Origin: Nostoc linckia NIES-25
GTDB lineage: Bacteria; Cyanobacteriota; Cyanobacteriia; Cyanobacteriales; Nostocaceae
Reading direction: 5' to 3'
Length of the DNA stretch: 64,000 nucleotides
NCBI RefSeq assembly: GCF_002368035.1
Contig: NZ_AP018222.1
Coordinates: 1,502,848-1,566,847, forward strand
Shown: piece by piece, positions 1 to 10,100 of the stretch
Layout: the number at the start of each line of letters is the position of its first letter
How positions within the stretch are numbered: the stretch's first letter is position 1
Program-made: the position numbers and the translations under genes
Notes under the pieces: generated by a model
What the model saw: only the letters and a program-made list of their open reading frames with translations
Told to the model about the DNA's origin: nothing
Databases searched by the model: none

Positions 1-1
1 G

Positions 2-643
2 GTTGCCACGTGGAGAATTTTACTAGCAGCAATTGTGCTGGTAATTGGCTTCAGGCTTTGGCAGGAATATCAATGGCAACAGTGGACTCGTCGAGTTAAC
101 CCCATTTTTCATCAGTTGGTTCGGGAAAATCAAGGCAAACTGACGCCAATGGACTTGGCAATCAGAGGTAATTTTCCTGGAGCAACGGCAAAACGCTACT
201 TAGATACTAAAGCTCAGGAATTTGGCGCTAGTATCGTAAATTCTGAAGATGACAACCAGTATTATTACTTTATAACTGGCAGTATTTTAGGCAATATTCT
301 TGACAGTAGTGAGCCTGTCAAGCAACTTCCTGCTCAACCAGTTACCAAAACTGCGCGATCGCTTTTAGCACCACCGCCACCCATAGCACAGGAGGAAGAA
401 CCAGAAACTGAAGCACGCCCACAGCCAACCCATAACGAAGTTACACGAACCCTAGAAAAACAATTAGTTTTTGGCTCTCTAATTCAATCTGAACTAGCCA
501 AGCGGCTAAATGTCTATTCCAGCACGGTTTATAAACGCCGAAATGACCCGGAATTTCCAGAGTGGAGTCGTAGCAGAGACCCTGATGGTATCGCCTGGTC
601 GTATTCCGAAAAAACTAAAGAGTTTTTCCCTCTGGAAGAATAG
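2..643 (+). CDS. Membrane-anchored hypothetical protein, 5' partial
   Basis: The product is not recognised. A GTG at 35 could serve as a start, but the frame stays open to the window edge. The codons before 35 encode a hydrophobic run (ILLAAIVLVIGF) that fits an N-terminal membrane anchor, so the true start is probably upstream. The middle (about residues 95-135 from the GTG) is rich in Pro, Glu and Ala and looks like a linker. The last 60 residues read like a helix-turn-helix (SELAKRLNVYSSTVYKRR) followed by a Trp-containing wing, so nucleic-acid binding is possible but unproven. A tandem repeat starts at its stop codon. Being a gene is likely; the function is unknown. Confidence 0.6.
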   Translation, partial: VATWRILLAAIVLVIGFRLWQEYQWQQWTRRVNPIFHQLVRENQGKLTPMDLAIRGNFPGATAKRYLDTKAQEFGASIVNSEDDNQYYYFITGSILGNILDSSEPVKQLPAQPVTKTARSLLAPPPPIAQEEEPETEARPQPTHNEVTRTLEKQLVFGSLIQSELAKRLNVYSSTVYKRRNDPEFPEWSRSRDPDGIAWSYSEKTKEFFPLEE

Positions 644-735
644 GAAGGCAAAAGGCAAAAGGCAGGAGGCAGGAGGCAGCAGGCAAAAGGCAGGAGGCAG
701 GAGGCAGAAGGCAGGAGGCAGGATGCAGGAGGCAA
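644..735. repeat. Tandem heptamer repeat (AGGCAGG / AGGCAAA)
   Basis: About twelve imperfect copies of a 7-base unit (AGGCAGG, AGGCAAA, AGGCAGC, AGGCAGA) follow directly after the preceding stop codon. This matches the short tandemly repeated repetitive (STRR) heptamers known from heterocystous cyanobacteria. A shorter complementary run (TTCTGCC units) lies at about 859-895, so the two stretches could pair. No coding function is supported. Confidence 0.85.
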
Positions 736-909
736 CCCACCCTTACGCATAGTGGGATTAAAACAAGGACGCTTTATACCTCGCTGCAAGCAGTCTCGGT
801 GTAATTTTTGTTTTTAAGTGGGCTTTATACCCACCACTGAAGTTTTTATTAATACTTCTTTCCTTCTGCCTTCTGCCTTTGTACTTCTGCCTTTCTTGGT
901 AAAGAAGTT

Positions 910-2049
910 TCAGGCTTTACTTTTTGCTTCTAAACCCACAGCTTCGCTGATGGAATTTAATCCGCTTTTTTCTAAATGGGAAAGCAAACCTTTAAGAATC
1001 CGGCGTACCATCAGTGGGCCTTCATAAATCCAGCCTGTATAAACTTGGATCAAGCTAGCACCAGCAATAATTTTTTCCCAAGCATCTTCTGGGGAAAAAA
1101 TGCCACCAACGCCAATAATAGGGATTTGTCCTTGAGTTTGCTGCCAAATAAAACGAATTACTTCAGTGGAGCGATCGCGCAATGGTTCGCCGCTAATTCC
1201 GCCAGCTTCTGACTGGGGTGATTTCCCAGTTTGCTCGATTATCTGAGTTTTGAGTTTATCGCGACTGATAGTAGTGTTAGTGGCGATAATTCCGGCTAGT
1301 TGGTAGGTTTTAGCTAAAGAAATAATGTCAGCGATCGCTTCCCATTCTAAATCTGGCGCTATCTTGACAAAAATCGGCTTTTGTGCAGCGTTTTCTGTTT
1401 GTAATAATTCTAAGATGGCACCGAGCATGGCAGCATCTTGGAGCGATCGTAGTCCCGGTGTATTTGGGGAAGAGACATTAACAACAAAATAATCTCCCAA
1501 ATCCTTGAGTAGGCGAAAACTATCAAGATAATCCTGTGCGGCTGCTTCCAAAGGAGTTACCTTAGATTTTCCCAAATTTATTCCTATGGGTATTAACCTT
1601 AACTCCTGTTTTTCTAGTGACAATCTTGCTGCCATTGCCGCTGCACCGCTATTATTAAAGCCCATACGATTGAGAGCAGCTTTATCCAACGGCAAGCGAA
1701 ACAAACGGGGGCGAGGATTTCCCGGCTGGGGATGAAAAGTTACAGTTCCCAATTCTGCAAAGCCAAAACCCAGGCTAGGCCAAATCTTAGCAGCAACGCC
1801 ATCTTTGTCAAACCCAGCGGCTAAACCTACAGGATTGGGAAACTTTAGCCCAAACAAATTTTGTTCTAGGCGTGAATCATACAAACACAAAGATTTTTCT
1901 AAACGATGATTTACCCAACTTCCAGGCGAATAAGTCCCTGTTTGTGATAGCCAATTCAAACTGCGAATTGTCTGCCGGTGTAACCACTCAGGGTCTGCTT
2001 TTACCACATTGAAAAACAGTGGACGAATTGCAAATTGATAAATATCCAT
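910..2049 (-). CDS. pyrD: Dihydroorotate dehydrogenase, quinone-dependent (class 2)
   Basis: Oxidises dihydroorotate to orotate in pyrimidine synthesis, passing electrons through FMN to membrane quinone. The 379-residue length and N-terminal extension fit class 2 enzymes. Visible signatures are the FMN/substrate segment NPVGLAAGFDKDG (about residue 71), LNRMGFNNSG (about 127), the catalytic-loop region NVSSPNTPGLRSLQ with the class 2 serine, and the phosphate-binding GVGGIFSPEDA near residue 315. Single gene facing away from the left edge; a GACGCGAT hairpin repeat lies upstream at 2145. The start ATG at 2049 begins with the typical N-terminal helix (MDIYQFAIRPLFF). Assignment is secure. Confidence 0.95.
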   Translation of the reverse strand: MDIYQFAIRPLFFNVVKADPEWLHRQTIRSLNWLSQTGTYSPGSWVNHRLEKSLCLYDSRLEQNLFGLKFPNPVGLAAGFDKDGVAAKIWPSLGFGFAELGTVTFHPQPGNPRPRLFRLPLDKAALNRMGFNNSGAAAMAARLSLEKQELRLIPIGINLGKSKVTPLEAAAQDYLDSFRLLKDLGDYFVVNVSSPNTPGLRSLQDAAMLGAILELLQTENAAQKPIFVKIAPDLEWEAIADIISLAKTYQLAGIIATNTTISRDKLKTQIIEQTGKSPQSEAGGISGEPLRDRSTEVIRFIWQQTQGQIPIIGVGGIFSPEDAWEKIIAGASLIQVYTGWIYEGPLMVRRILKGLLSHLEKSGLNSISEAVGLEAKSKA

Positions 2050-2144
2050 TAGCTTTATTTAGAGAGAATTCAGAATTCAGAAGTCAGAATTCAGAATTGA
2101 TACGAATTTAAAAACTACAATGCGACAAATAGACCATCTTGTAG

Positions 2145-2164
2145 AGACGCGATTCATCGCGTCT
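2145..2164. repeat. Short hairpin repeat (AGACGCGAT-TC-ATCGCGTCT)
   Basis: Nine-base perfect arms separated by two bases, lying between pyrD and the hydrolase gene and flanked by GTAG and TCAC. It resembles the common cyanobacterial GTAGAGACGCGAT hairpin repeat. It could act as a bidirectional terminator, since the pyrD promoter and the hydrolase 3' end both lie nearby, but there is no clear T-tract. Confidence 0.6.
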
Positions 2165-2207
2165 TCACTTCACCCAAGTAGCAATTTGTTTCGAGTCAAT
2201 TACGGTT

Positions 2208-3179
2208 TTAAAGGTTTTTGTTTTGAGAACGCAAATCTTTTAAGAAGCTCAGTAAGGCTTCATTAACTACTTCGGGAGACTCTACGCTTACCCAGTGACC
2301 TACACCAGGAATGATAATTTGTTTTTTCAAGTTAGGAATCCACTTGCTAATTTCGTCGAGATTCATTCCAGGAAACTTGAGTACCACATCTTTTTCACCA
2401 GCAATGAACAATGCGGGTTGTGATATCTTTTTATCTTCCAGTTGAGGGGTAACTTCCATATTCCGGTCAATGTTGCGATACCAATTTAATCCCCCACGAA
2501 AACCGCTACGTTTGTATTGCTCTACATAATAATCCAGATCCTCTTGGGTTACCCCCAATGCTTGCTCGTGAGAATCGAGTAACCCATCTAAAAAACTGGA
2601 GGTTGATGGCTTAGGTTTGAAGAAAATTCTCTCAGCGTTGGAGCCGCTAGCACTAGCATAAATCATCCGCAGTGAGCGGCGGATGTCGGTTTCCAATTCA
2701 GCTTCGGCAATTCCAGGCTTTTGGAAATAGACTATGTACCAAAACCGATCTCCAAAATTCTCTTGTTTCGTCAATGCTCCCACTGGGTAACGAGAGTAGG
2801 GGACGCTCATACCAACAACGGCATTTACTCGTTCTTCGTGTAACAATGCTGTGTTCCAAGCTACAGGCGTACCCCAGTCATGTCCGACAACAGTGAAGGT
2901 TGCATATCCAAGGGCATCAGCAATGCCAACAACGTCTCCAGTTAAATGAATGATGTCATAAGCGTTGACTTCTTCTGGGGCATCGCTGCCACCGTAACCT
3001 CGTTGGTCGGGAACAGCTACTTTAAAGCCTGCTTCCACAAGCGGGTCGATTTGGTGACGCCACAAATACCAGCATTGAGGCCAACCGTGAAGCAAAATTA
3101 CTAGAGGCCCTTCACCCTCAACAACTGTCCTCAAGCTAACTCCGTTTGTCTCAATAGTACGAAAGTTGCGTTGTTTCAT
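2208..3179 (-). CDS. Alpha/beta hydrolase, epoxide hydrolase-like
   Basis: A 323-residue soluble alpha/beta-hydrolase. The oxyanion-hole motif HGWPQ is at residues 31-35. The nucleophile elbow GHDWG places Asp at residue 101, the epoxide-hydrolase and haloalkane-dehalogenase type of nucleophile rather than Ser. The catalytic His is at about 295 (GVGHWVSVE) with an upstream acid in the GEKDVV segment. Tyrosines in the cap (SVPYSR, WYRNI) agree with epoxide hydrolase. The natural substrate cannot be told from sequence. Monocistronic, with about 140 bases to the divergent GAF-protein gene, so the two may share a bidirectional promoter region. Confidence 0.85.
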   Translation of the reverse strand: MKQRNFRTIETNGVSLRTVVEGEGPLVILLHGWPQCWYLWRHQIDPLVEAGFKVAVPDQRGYGGSDAPEEVNAYDIIHLTGDVVGIADALGYATFTVVGHDWGTPVAWNTALLHEERVNAVVGMSVPYSRYPVGALTKQENFGDRFWYIVYFQKPGIAEAELETDIRRSLRMIYASASGSNAERIFFKPKPSTSSFLDGLLDSHEQALGVTQEDLDYYVEQYKRSGFRGGLNWYRNIDRNMEVTPQLEDKKISQPALFIAGEKDVVLKFPGMNLDEISKWIPNLKKQIIIPGVGHWVSVESPEVVNEALLSFLKDLRSQNKNL

Positions 3180-3315
3180 AATTAAAACCTTTTGTATTTC
3201 ACTATTAAGCTGTTAATAACTGTTTTGATGACTAGTTTAATACCTGTGGCAATATTATTCAGAGTGCTTTTCTGGGCATCTTATATATTACAAGTTATGT
3301 AAAACGATAAATCAG

Positions 3316-6264
3316 ATGGGGCAGCCGCAAAAAACTATAGCCGCTGAACAGCAGATCCTTTCATTGGGGCGCGTCCTTCAGAGCCTCAGGGAAGAAGATG
3401 ATGTTGATGTTCTGATTGAAATTATTATTTCTTATCTTCAAGAACAGTTTGACTACAAACTAATTTGGATTGCTCTTTACGATCGCCTGAATCACGTATT
3501 ATTTGGTAAAGGCGGTATAATTCCTAGCAAAGATACAAGCTTTCTACACCAAAAATTTGTTATTAGTCCTGGGGATTTATTAGAGCAAGTAGTCATTGAA
3601 CAGCATCCCTTGGGTGTAGCTGATTTGCGAGATGAAACCCGCGCTGCTGAATGGCGCAAAGTTGCAGAAAAGTTCCAAATTCAAGGAACGATTATTATCC
3701 CTATTCGCTATAAAGACCGTTGCTTAGGTTTGCTGTTAATGGGTTCAGAACGCTGGGGCTACCTGCTGGCAGGGGAAGCAAAAGCGCGTTTGATGATGGT
3801 TTTAGGCGAACTTGGGGCAGTGCTTTATCAACATGAAATACAGTTGCAGCAAAAGCAAGCAAAGCGAACTGATGAGCCATTATTAGAATTGCTAGAAAAT
3901 TTACGTAACCTCAGTAAATTAAATCAAAAACTAGAAGCAGTGGTGCAAGCAACCCATAAATTTGTCTCTCCCAACCGTACAAATATCTATTGGTTTGAGC
4001 GGGAAGGACGCTATTTTTGGTGTCGTATGAGCAATCAACTTGTAAAAATCGATCCTAATTCTAGTACTCAGGCAGCAGCAGGAATGACAGTACAGGAATT
4101 GAGCGATTTTTATTATGCTTTGTCAGTTAACCAAATTGTTTCCATTGGTGATGCCCGCAGTTCCTTAAAAAGCCATTTTACGGCAAAATTGCTACAACGA
4201 TTGAAAGTGCGATCGCTCTTAGCCGCTCCAATTATCTGGCAAAAAAACTTGCTGGGTTTTTTGGCAGTGGAAAGTAATGAACCCCGCATTTGGACAGAAA
4301 CAGATAAAAATTTTGTCCAAGGTGCAGCTGGATTAATCTCGCTAATTGCTCCCATCGAAAACAGCGAAAGTACCATCAAACAAATTCAAGAAGATGCTCA
4401 ACTTACTAGTCAGGTTGCCCAAGGTATCTATAGCGAATACGAGCTTCAAGAAACCTTACAAAATTGTGCCAAAAAAGTTTTAGATCGATTCTCTGCTACC
4501 CGGTTTTTGCTATTACAGTATGACTCCGAACAGAATAATTATCAATTTATTTATCAAAGTCAGCCCCATAATCGCCGACCGTTGAAATATGCCCTCGATA
4601 CTCTTAAAGAATTAGATGGACAATTATTACAACGCTCAAACGAAGCGGTAGAAATTGAGAACTTAGATGAAGATTTGCGCTTCTTTAACTGGCGTGCTTT
4701 GTTGTTAGAAAATGGAATGCGATCGCTACTTATTTGTAAATGCCTCCAGGGTCAAATACCACCAGTAATTTTAATCATCGCTCACGAAAGCCATCGGTGT
4801 TGGACAACTCAAGAAAAAGAATTACTCTGGGCTGTAAGCCAACAAATAGGTGTAATTGTTCGTCAGTGGCAATTGCAAAACTGCACCCAGCACCAGCAAA
4901 AAATTTCCCAAGCATTTGAGCGATGCCTACAGATTTTGCCACAATACTACAACAGAAAAATCGAGGGTGGAAAAAAGGATCTAGAATCCAAGGTACTAGA
5001 ACAAATAGCAACAATTTTGGGCTGTCCGCTAGCAGTACTATTTTCTTGGTCGCCTGGTGACGATTGGGCAGAAATTATACCTGGGGTAACAGCCAGTAGC
5101 CAATTTGGAATTTTTGCTGGTGCATCAATTTCGACGCGAAATGAGGCACTAATTCACTGGGCGCTCGATACAGAAGGTTACCTGTCGCTGAAAGTTGACG
5201 ATCTACCTCCAGAAACTCGGAAATGGTTAAATGTGCCAGATAAAGGTCAAATTTTTATTACGGCGTTACGTACTAATACTGAACATGAAACCACAGGTGT
5301 AGTTTTGTTGGCAGACACTCAGGAGCGGCGCTGGTCAGAACAAAGCCTGAATACCACAGCAACTTTGATTTCTCAATTAGCTTGGTGGCGTCGCCAAAAG
5401 CAAATTAATCAACTTTTAGAGTCCACAACCGAGGAATTACGACAACTTAACTGGTACAAACATCGCCGCCTAGAAGAAATCCAAAGAATAACAGCGGTGT
5501 CTCTCAATCAAATACGCGATCTAGGCATTCCTGCAAACGAACTAGCTCAGATGCGCTACCAGTTGCTGCTACGACAGTTAGACCACACAGCCACCTCCAT
5601 GAGTGGATTGCTAAAACTAGAGCAATGGCAACTACATAAGAGTTGGGAAACTATGCCCATAGCCAGTTTATTAAAGCGATCGCTCGAACGCATCGACAAT
5701 TTACTCAAACAACAAAAACTCTGGATTGGCGTGCATGGTTTGGGACAACCGATTGAGGATGGAGAATCGCCAAAAAGCTGTTTATTACCGAGAAATGCTC
5801 CTAATGCCAACGCTCAACCGGCAATGGCGATCGCAGGCGATATCATGAAAATTGAATTGGTAATCCATGAATTGTTGGTTAATGCCTGTAACCGTTCTCC
5901 AATCGGCGGCAGAATTGACATTTGGTGTCGGCGTTTAACTGACAATCAACCCACAGAACCAAAGAAAAATCCATCGGAACTTCGGCTAGATTCCGCTGTG
6001 AGAGTGGGTGCTACTCATCAGACATCCCTAGAACTGTCCATTACACACAATGGTGCGATCGAACCACAGCTACTAACAGAGTTAAATAAAAATCCACTCA
6101 AAGATGTCCTTGCTCCCTCTAACTTGAACCAACCACCAGGATTACACTTGTTAATTTGCCAAAACCTCATGCAGGAACTGGGAGGAGAATTGAATTTTTA
6201 TCAATTACCCGATAATCGGGTAGTTAGTCGATTGCTTTTGCCGTTAGCAAGTAATGACTCTTGA
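3316..6264 (+). CDS. Four-GAF signalling protein with degenerate histidine-kinase module
   Basis: A 982-residue cytoplasmic sensor without membrane segments. Four GAF-like domains can be traced at roughly residues 10-170, 200-345, 370-520 and 545-690, followed by a helical dimerisation-like region (715-790) and a C-terminal ATPase-like fold (830-980). The usual H-box is not intact (KHRRLEEIQRITA replaces a SHELRTP-type motif). The ATPase half keeps an N-box-like ELLVNACNRSP, but where a DTGxG loop should be it reads THNGAIEP, and GxGLGL is replaced by PPGLHL. It may therefore be a pseudokinase or scaffold; this is inferred from the motifs. A terminator-like hairpin follows at 6269. Confidence 0.8.
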   Translation: MGQPQKTIAAEQQILSLGRVLQSLREEDDVDVLIEIIISYLQEQFDYKLIWIALYDRLNHVLFGKGGIIPSKDTSFLHQKFVISPGDLLEQVVIEQHPLGVADLRDETRAAEWRKVAEKFQIQGTIIIPIRYKDRCLGLLLMGSERWGYLLAGEAKARLMMVLGELGAVLYQHEIQLQQKQAKRTDEPLLELLENLRNLSKLNQKLEAVVQATHKFVSPNRTNIYWFEREGRYFWCRMSNQLVKIDPNSSTQAAAGMTVQELSDFYYALSVNQIVSIGDARSSLKSHFTAKLLQRLKVRSLLAAPIIWQKNLLGFLAVESNEPRIWTETDKNFVQGAAGLISLIAPIENSESTIKQIQEDAQLTSQVAQGIYSEYELQETLQNCAKKVLDRFSATRFLLLQYDSEQNNYQFIYQSQPHNRRPLKYALDTLKELDGQLLQRSNEAVEIENLDEDLRFFNWRALLLENGMRSLLICKCLQGQIPPVILIIAHESHRCWTTQEKELLWAVSQQIGVIVRQWQLQNCTQHQQKISQAFERCLQILPQYYNRKIEGGKKDLESKVLEQIATILGCPLAVLFSWSPGDDWAEIIPGVTASSQFGIFAGASISTRNEALIHWALDTEGYLSLKVDDLPPETRKWLNVPDKGQIFITALRTNTEHETTGVVLLADTQERRWSEQSLNTTATLISQLAWWRRQKQINQLLESTTEELRQLNWYKHRRLEEIQRITAVSLNQIRDLGIPANELAQMRYQLLLRQLDHTATSMSGLLKLEQWQLHKSWETMPIASLLKRSLERIDNLLKQQKLWIGVHGLGQPIEDGESPKSCLLPRNAPNANAQPAMAIAGDIMKIELVIHELLVNACNRSPIGGRIDIWCRRLTDNQPTEPKKNPSELRLDSAVRVGATHQTSLELSITHNGAIEPQLLTELNKNPLKDVLAPSNLNQPPGLHLLICQNLMQELGGELNFYQLPDNRVVSRLLLPLASNDS

Positions 6265-6268
6265 ACTA

Positions 6269-6303
6269 CTCCTGGCTAACTTCGTTTGAGCCAGGGGTTT
6301 CTA
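6269..6303 (+). terminator. Rho-independent terminator-like hairpin
   Basis: The stem CCTGGCT / AGCCAGG (6271-6277 and 6289-6295) extends by two wobble/GC pairs and is followed by GGTTTCT. It lies five bases after the stop of the GAF protein, so it probably ends that transcript. The T-tract is short. Confidence 0.6.
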
Positions 6304-6665
6304 CATTCCCTGGCATAGCCTGAGATTTTTGAAAGTTGACAGTTAACCGTCAGCAGTCAACGAAGTGCATCTAATTTCCCACTAATTTAGGACTTACGCA
6401 CTCTACAAATTAATCATGGTGTGCGTTTCTATGCATAGCTCGTTTCAGGCTTTTATTAATCATTTTTTGATGGTAAATAGACCCTGGGAGGGGCACAATA
6501 ATATTCATTGGTGTCAACTTAAGCTCAAATTGCCCCACAATCGTTTTACCCCACCCCCAACCCCTCCCCTTGCTAAGGGGAGGGGCGATTTTGGCTTTAG
6601 ACAAAATCGGGGTGGGGTAACGCGGATGCTGATATTGAATGAGTGAATTCTGAATTATCTGGTCA
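6304..6665. other. Gene-free stretch with repeat remnants
   Basis: No gene is supported. It contains an STRR-like run (about 6335-6360), a single AGGACTTACGCACT end at 6389-6402 that matches the termini of the elements at 25371, 42969 and 45864, and a long imperfect hairpin at 6548-6618 (outer arms ACCCCACCCC/GGGGTGGGGT, inner arms CCCCTCCCCTT/AAGGGGAGGGG). The whole may be a degraded copy of the element at 25371, which carries similar C-rich and G-rich arms. Confidence 0.55.
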
Positions 6666-7043
6666 TCAAAAACCCAATACTTCCATTGATTTTTCAAGTA
6701 CTTCTTTAGGGCGAAATGGTTTAGTTAGATATAAGTCTGCACCAACCTCGATTCCCTTTTGTTTATCAAATTCCTGTCCCTTGGCTGTCAAAATTATGAT
6801 ATAAATGTCAGTCATTTGCAGTTCGTGTTTTACAATCTGGCAAACTTTCAAACCATTCATTTTAGGCATCATCACATCGAGAAAAACCAGGTTTGGTTTT
6901 TCAGTTTTAATAATTTCCAGAGCTTCTTCACCATTTTTAGCAGTTAAAAGTTCAACGCCTTCATCTTCTAAATCTTCTAGAGCTTGTTCCATCAAAATCA
7001 AGATATTGGGTTCATCGTCAACAATGAGAATTTTTTGAGTCAT
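6666..7043 (-). CDS. Single-domain response regulator (CheY-like)
   Basis: A stand-alone receiver of 125 residues with no output domain. The acidic pocket is ILIVDDEPN, the phospho-acceptor is Asp56 in LVFLDVMMP, and the conserved Lys is at 108 in LTKPF. The ATG at 7043 was chosen because an upstream in-frame ATG at 7070 would add nine residues (MPNAPYSNP) encoded by the GGGGCATGGGG-type repeat. It lies 155 bases downstream of the multi-PAS hybrid kinase on the same strand, so it is a likely phosphate acceptor for that kinase or for the GAF kinase upstream. It should work by protein-protein contact. Confidence 0.9.
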   Translation of the reverse strand: MTQKILIVDDEPNILILMEQALEDLEDEGVELLTAKNGEEALEIIKTEKPNLVFLDVMMPKMNGLKVCQIVKHELQMTDIYIIILTAKGQEFDKQKGIEVGADLYLTKPFRPKEVLEKSMEVLGF

Positions 7044-7055
7044 AGGATTGGAATA

Positions 7056-7163
7056 TGGGGCGTTGGGCATGGGGCATGGGGTATGGGGAAAGGGAAAGGG
7101 GTAAGGGGAAAAGGGAAAAGATTAAATTTATTCCTTTTCCCTTTAATCTTTAACCTTTTCCCC
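7056..7163. repeat. Purine/pyrimidine hairpin repeat, loop type A
   Basis: A G/A-rich arm (GGCATGGGGTATGGGGAAAG and following) is separated by AGATTAAATTTATTCC from a C/T-rich arm ending CTTTAACCTTTTCCCC. The arms can pair into a long imperfect hairpin. Close relatives lie at 39515-39627, 41525-41622 and, inverted, 46695-46805. Here it separates the response regulator from the hybrid kinase, so it may reduce read-through between them. Confidence 0.75.
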
Positions 7164-7198
7164 TGCGTCCCCAGCCCCTCATCTCCTCATTCCCTTAA

Positions 7199-10100
7199 TT
7201 AGCGATCGGACAGCATGATGAAGAATACATTCTCCAAGCCTTTCTCAAAGCGTAGGGTTTTCACCAAATCGGCTTCTTGAGAAAATATAGAATCAAGAAT
7301 GATCATGTCAGGTTTAACTGACAAAGCTTTATGGATGCATTCTTGAGGATTAGAAGCTTCAATTACGTTGTATCCCTGAGTTTGTAACACATCTGATAGG
7401 GTTTTTAAAGTTGAGGCATTTTTATCAACTACTAATACCTTTTTACTAGAAGTGCCTTGAGAAAGTAGCAAGCCAATTTCAACAAGGAGTTTTTCTGTGT
7501 TAATGGGTTTGGTGAGATAGCGATCGATGCCAATATGGTAACCGCGTTCTTTGTTTTCAATAATTGACAAAATGATGATGGGAATATCTGCGGTATGAGG
7601 ATCGTTTTTCAGTACAGCTGCTACGTCAAAGCCGTTGATTTGAGGCATCATCACGTCCAAAAGAATCAAATCGGGACGATCTGTTTTGATTTGATGAATC
7701 GCATCCATACCGTCTTTGGCTTCCCGAACGTTGTAGCCTTCGTTTTCTAGCTGTTGACGCAGTAATTCTCGAATGTTGGCATCATCATCTACCACCAAAA
7801 TGGTTTTGCGATTTTCGTTGAGTACAGCAGCTGTGGTGATGACGTGTTCTTTGAGCTGTTTTACTAAGGCATCTAGATTCAGTTTGGCACTACTTTTGCG
7901 ATCGCTGGTGTAAATGGGAATGATAAACGAAAACGTACTACCTTTGCCAAGTTCGCTGTCTACCCAAATTCTACCGCCGTGATGTTCAACGATTTGTTTG
8001 CAAATGGGCAGTCCTAAGCCTGTGCCTTTGGGTTTATCGGTGAGGGTGTCGCCAACTTGCCGGAATTTCTCGAACACTTTCGGCTGGTCTTCGGAGGCAA
8101 TGCCAAGGCCTGTGTCGATAACGCTAATGCAAATGGCGTTGTTCTGTTGTTTAATGCGGCAGGTGATAGAACCGGATTCGGTAAACTTGATGGCATTGGA
8201 AATCAAGTTGATCAAGACTTGAAGTAGACGGTTGCGATCGCCTATTACTTGAGGTAATTCTGGTTCAATGTCGATGATTAACTCTAAGCCATTGGTTTCA
8301 AACAACGCTGCTGTGGAAGTCGTTGCCCAATCTATTAACTCAGTTGGATCGAGGGGTTGCATTTGCCATTCCACTTTACCTGCTTCCATCTTGGCAATGT
8401 CTAAAACATCGTTAATCAAAGATGTCAGCCGTTCTGCTTCAGACACAATAATGCTGAGATTGTCACCTACCCTTTTGATTGTTTTCTGAAGCTTGCGGTC
8501 TTCGCTAATAAGCATAGGAAACACATCGGTTTCTAGCTTTTCTTTAATGATGGATGCAAAACCAAGAACAGAAGTTAGCGGTGTCCGTAGTTCGTGGGAA
8601 ACTGTAGAGATGAAATCGGTCTTCATCTTGTCAATTTCTTTTTCCGCAGTCACATCTCGAATCAGCAATGCCGAACCAAAGCAGGCTTGAGGTTCATTGT
8701 CAGTGGTTCTTTTAAAGATGGCGGTGGCTACTGCCTGACCGATACGTTCCTTTGCTAAGCTAACTTGAGCAGCAAACACATCGCTGGGATGGGACTGAGT
8801 TTTTTCAACTAAATCTGCTAAACCAAATATCGGTAATTCCCGATAGCTACCTTTGAGGGCGTTGGCTGTCAATCCATACATTGCTAAAAAGGCAGGATTG
8901 AAGTGGCTAATTTGCCCGGTGATGTCCGTGACTAACAAACCATCTGCTAAGTTGTCTAAAATGGCGTTTAAACCCTGGGCTTCTGCCAGAGTATTTTCCA
9001 AGGCAGCAGTCCGTTCTGCAACTCTAGCTTCTAGTTCTTGATTGAGTTGCCGCAGAGCGATTTCTGCTTGTTTGCGGGCAGTAACATCAGTATTGATTTC
9101 TAGGACAGCGCAAGGCTGACCAGAAATGCTCTGTTGCAGAGTCCATCGGCTTTGAACCGTAATCAGCTGACCATTGCGGTTGAGATGTTGCACTTCTCCT
9201 TCCCAATTGCCTTGCTGTAATAGTTCTGCGATGATGGCTTCTTTTGCTTGGGGAAAAGTTTTTTTAAGAAATGTCTGAATGTATTGGCCTTTTACTTCCT
9301 CACGCGTCCAGCCGTACATTCTTTGTGCGCCTTGATTCCAGTATAAAATCTTATCGGTCATGTCGCGGACGATGATGGCATCACTAGAATGATTCAACAT
9401 ATCCATCAACCGTTCATTTTCTGCTTCTGCTAGCTTGCGATCGTGAATATCGGTGCAGATGCCAATCCATTCCCGGATATTGCCGTCTAGTTCAAAAATA
9501 GGGGTACCACAGACAGAGAAATGGCGGTATATACCATCCTTGCCACGTAGGCGGTATTCGGTTTGATATAAATTCTTGTTGGTCACGGCTGCAATCCAGC
9601 CTTCTGCTGTGTGGGCACGGTCATCGGGATGAATAGCATCGAGCCAGCCCGATCCCTGAAATTCTGCTTCACTCTGACCAGTGTACGCCATCCAACTGAG
9701 CATTTCACTGGCGATTCCCGCTCCTTCAGGCGTAGCCACCCAGAAAATTTGCGAAATAGTAGTTATCAGAGAGCGAAACCGTTCTTCGCTTTGTCGCAAA
9801 GTTTGTTCTGCTAGTTTGCGATCGTGAATATTAGTACAAGTACCAATCCATTCCCGAATACTACCATCTTCTTCCAAGACAGGGGCACCACAAACAGAGA
9901 AGTAGCGATATATACCATCTTTGCCACGTAATCGGTATTCGGTTTGGTAGATGCCTCGGTTTGCCACAGCGGTATTCCAAGCTTCTGCACTGTGGGCGCG
10001 ATCGTCAATATGTATTGGATATAACCAGCCCAAACCTCCCACTTCTTCTTCTGTCTGACCTGTGTAGGCTATCCAAGTGAGCATTTCACTACTGATTCCC

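Noticed and set aside
6416..6697. Two overlapping frames of 76 and 95 codons
   Set aside because: Both run through a C-rich/G-rich hairpin repeat and an element end; translations are repeat-derived.
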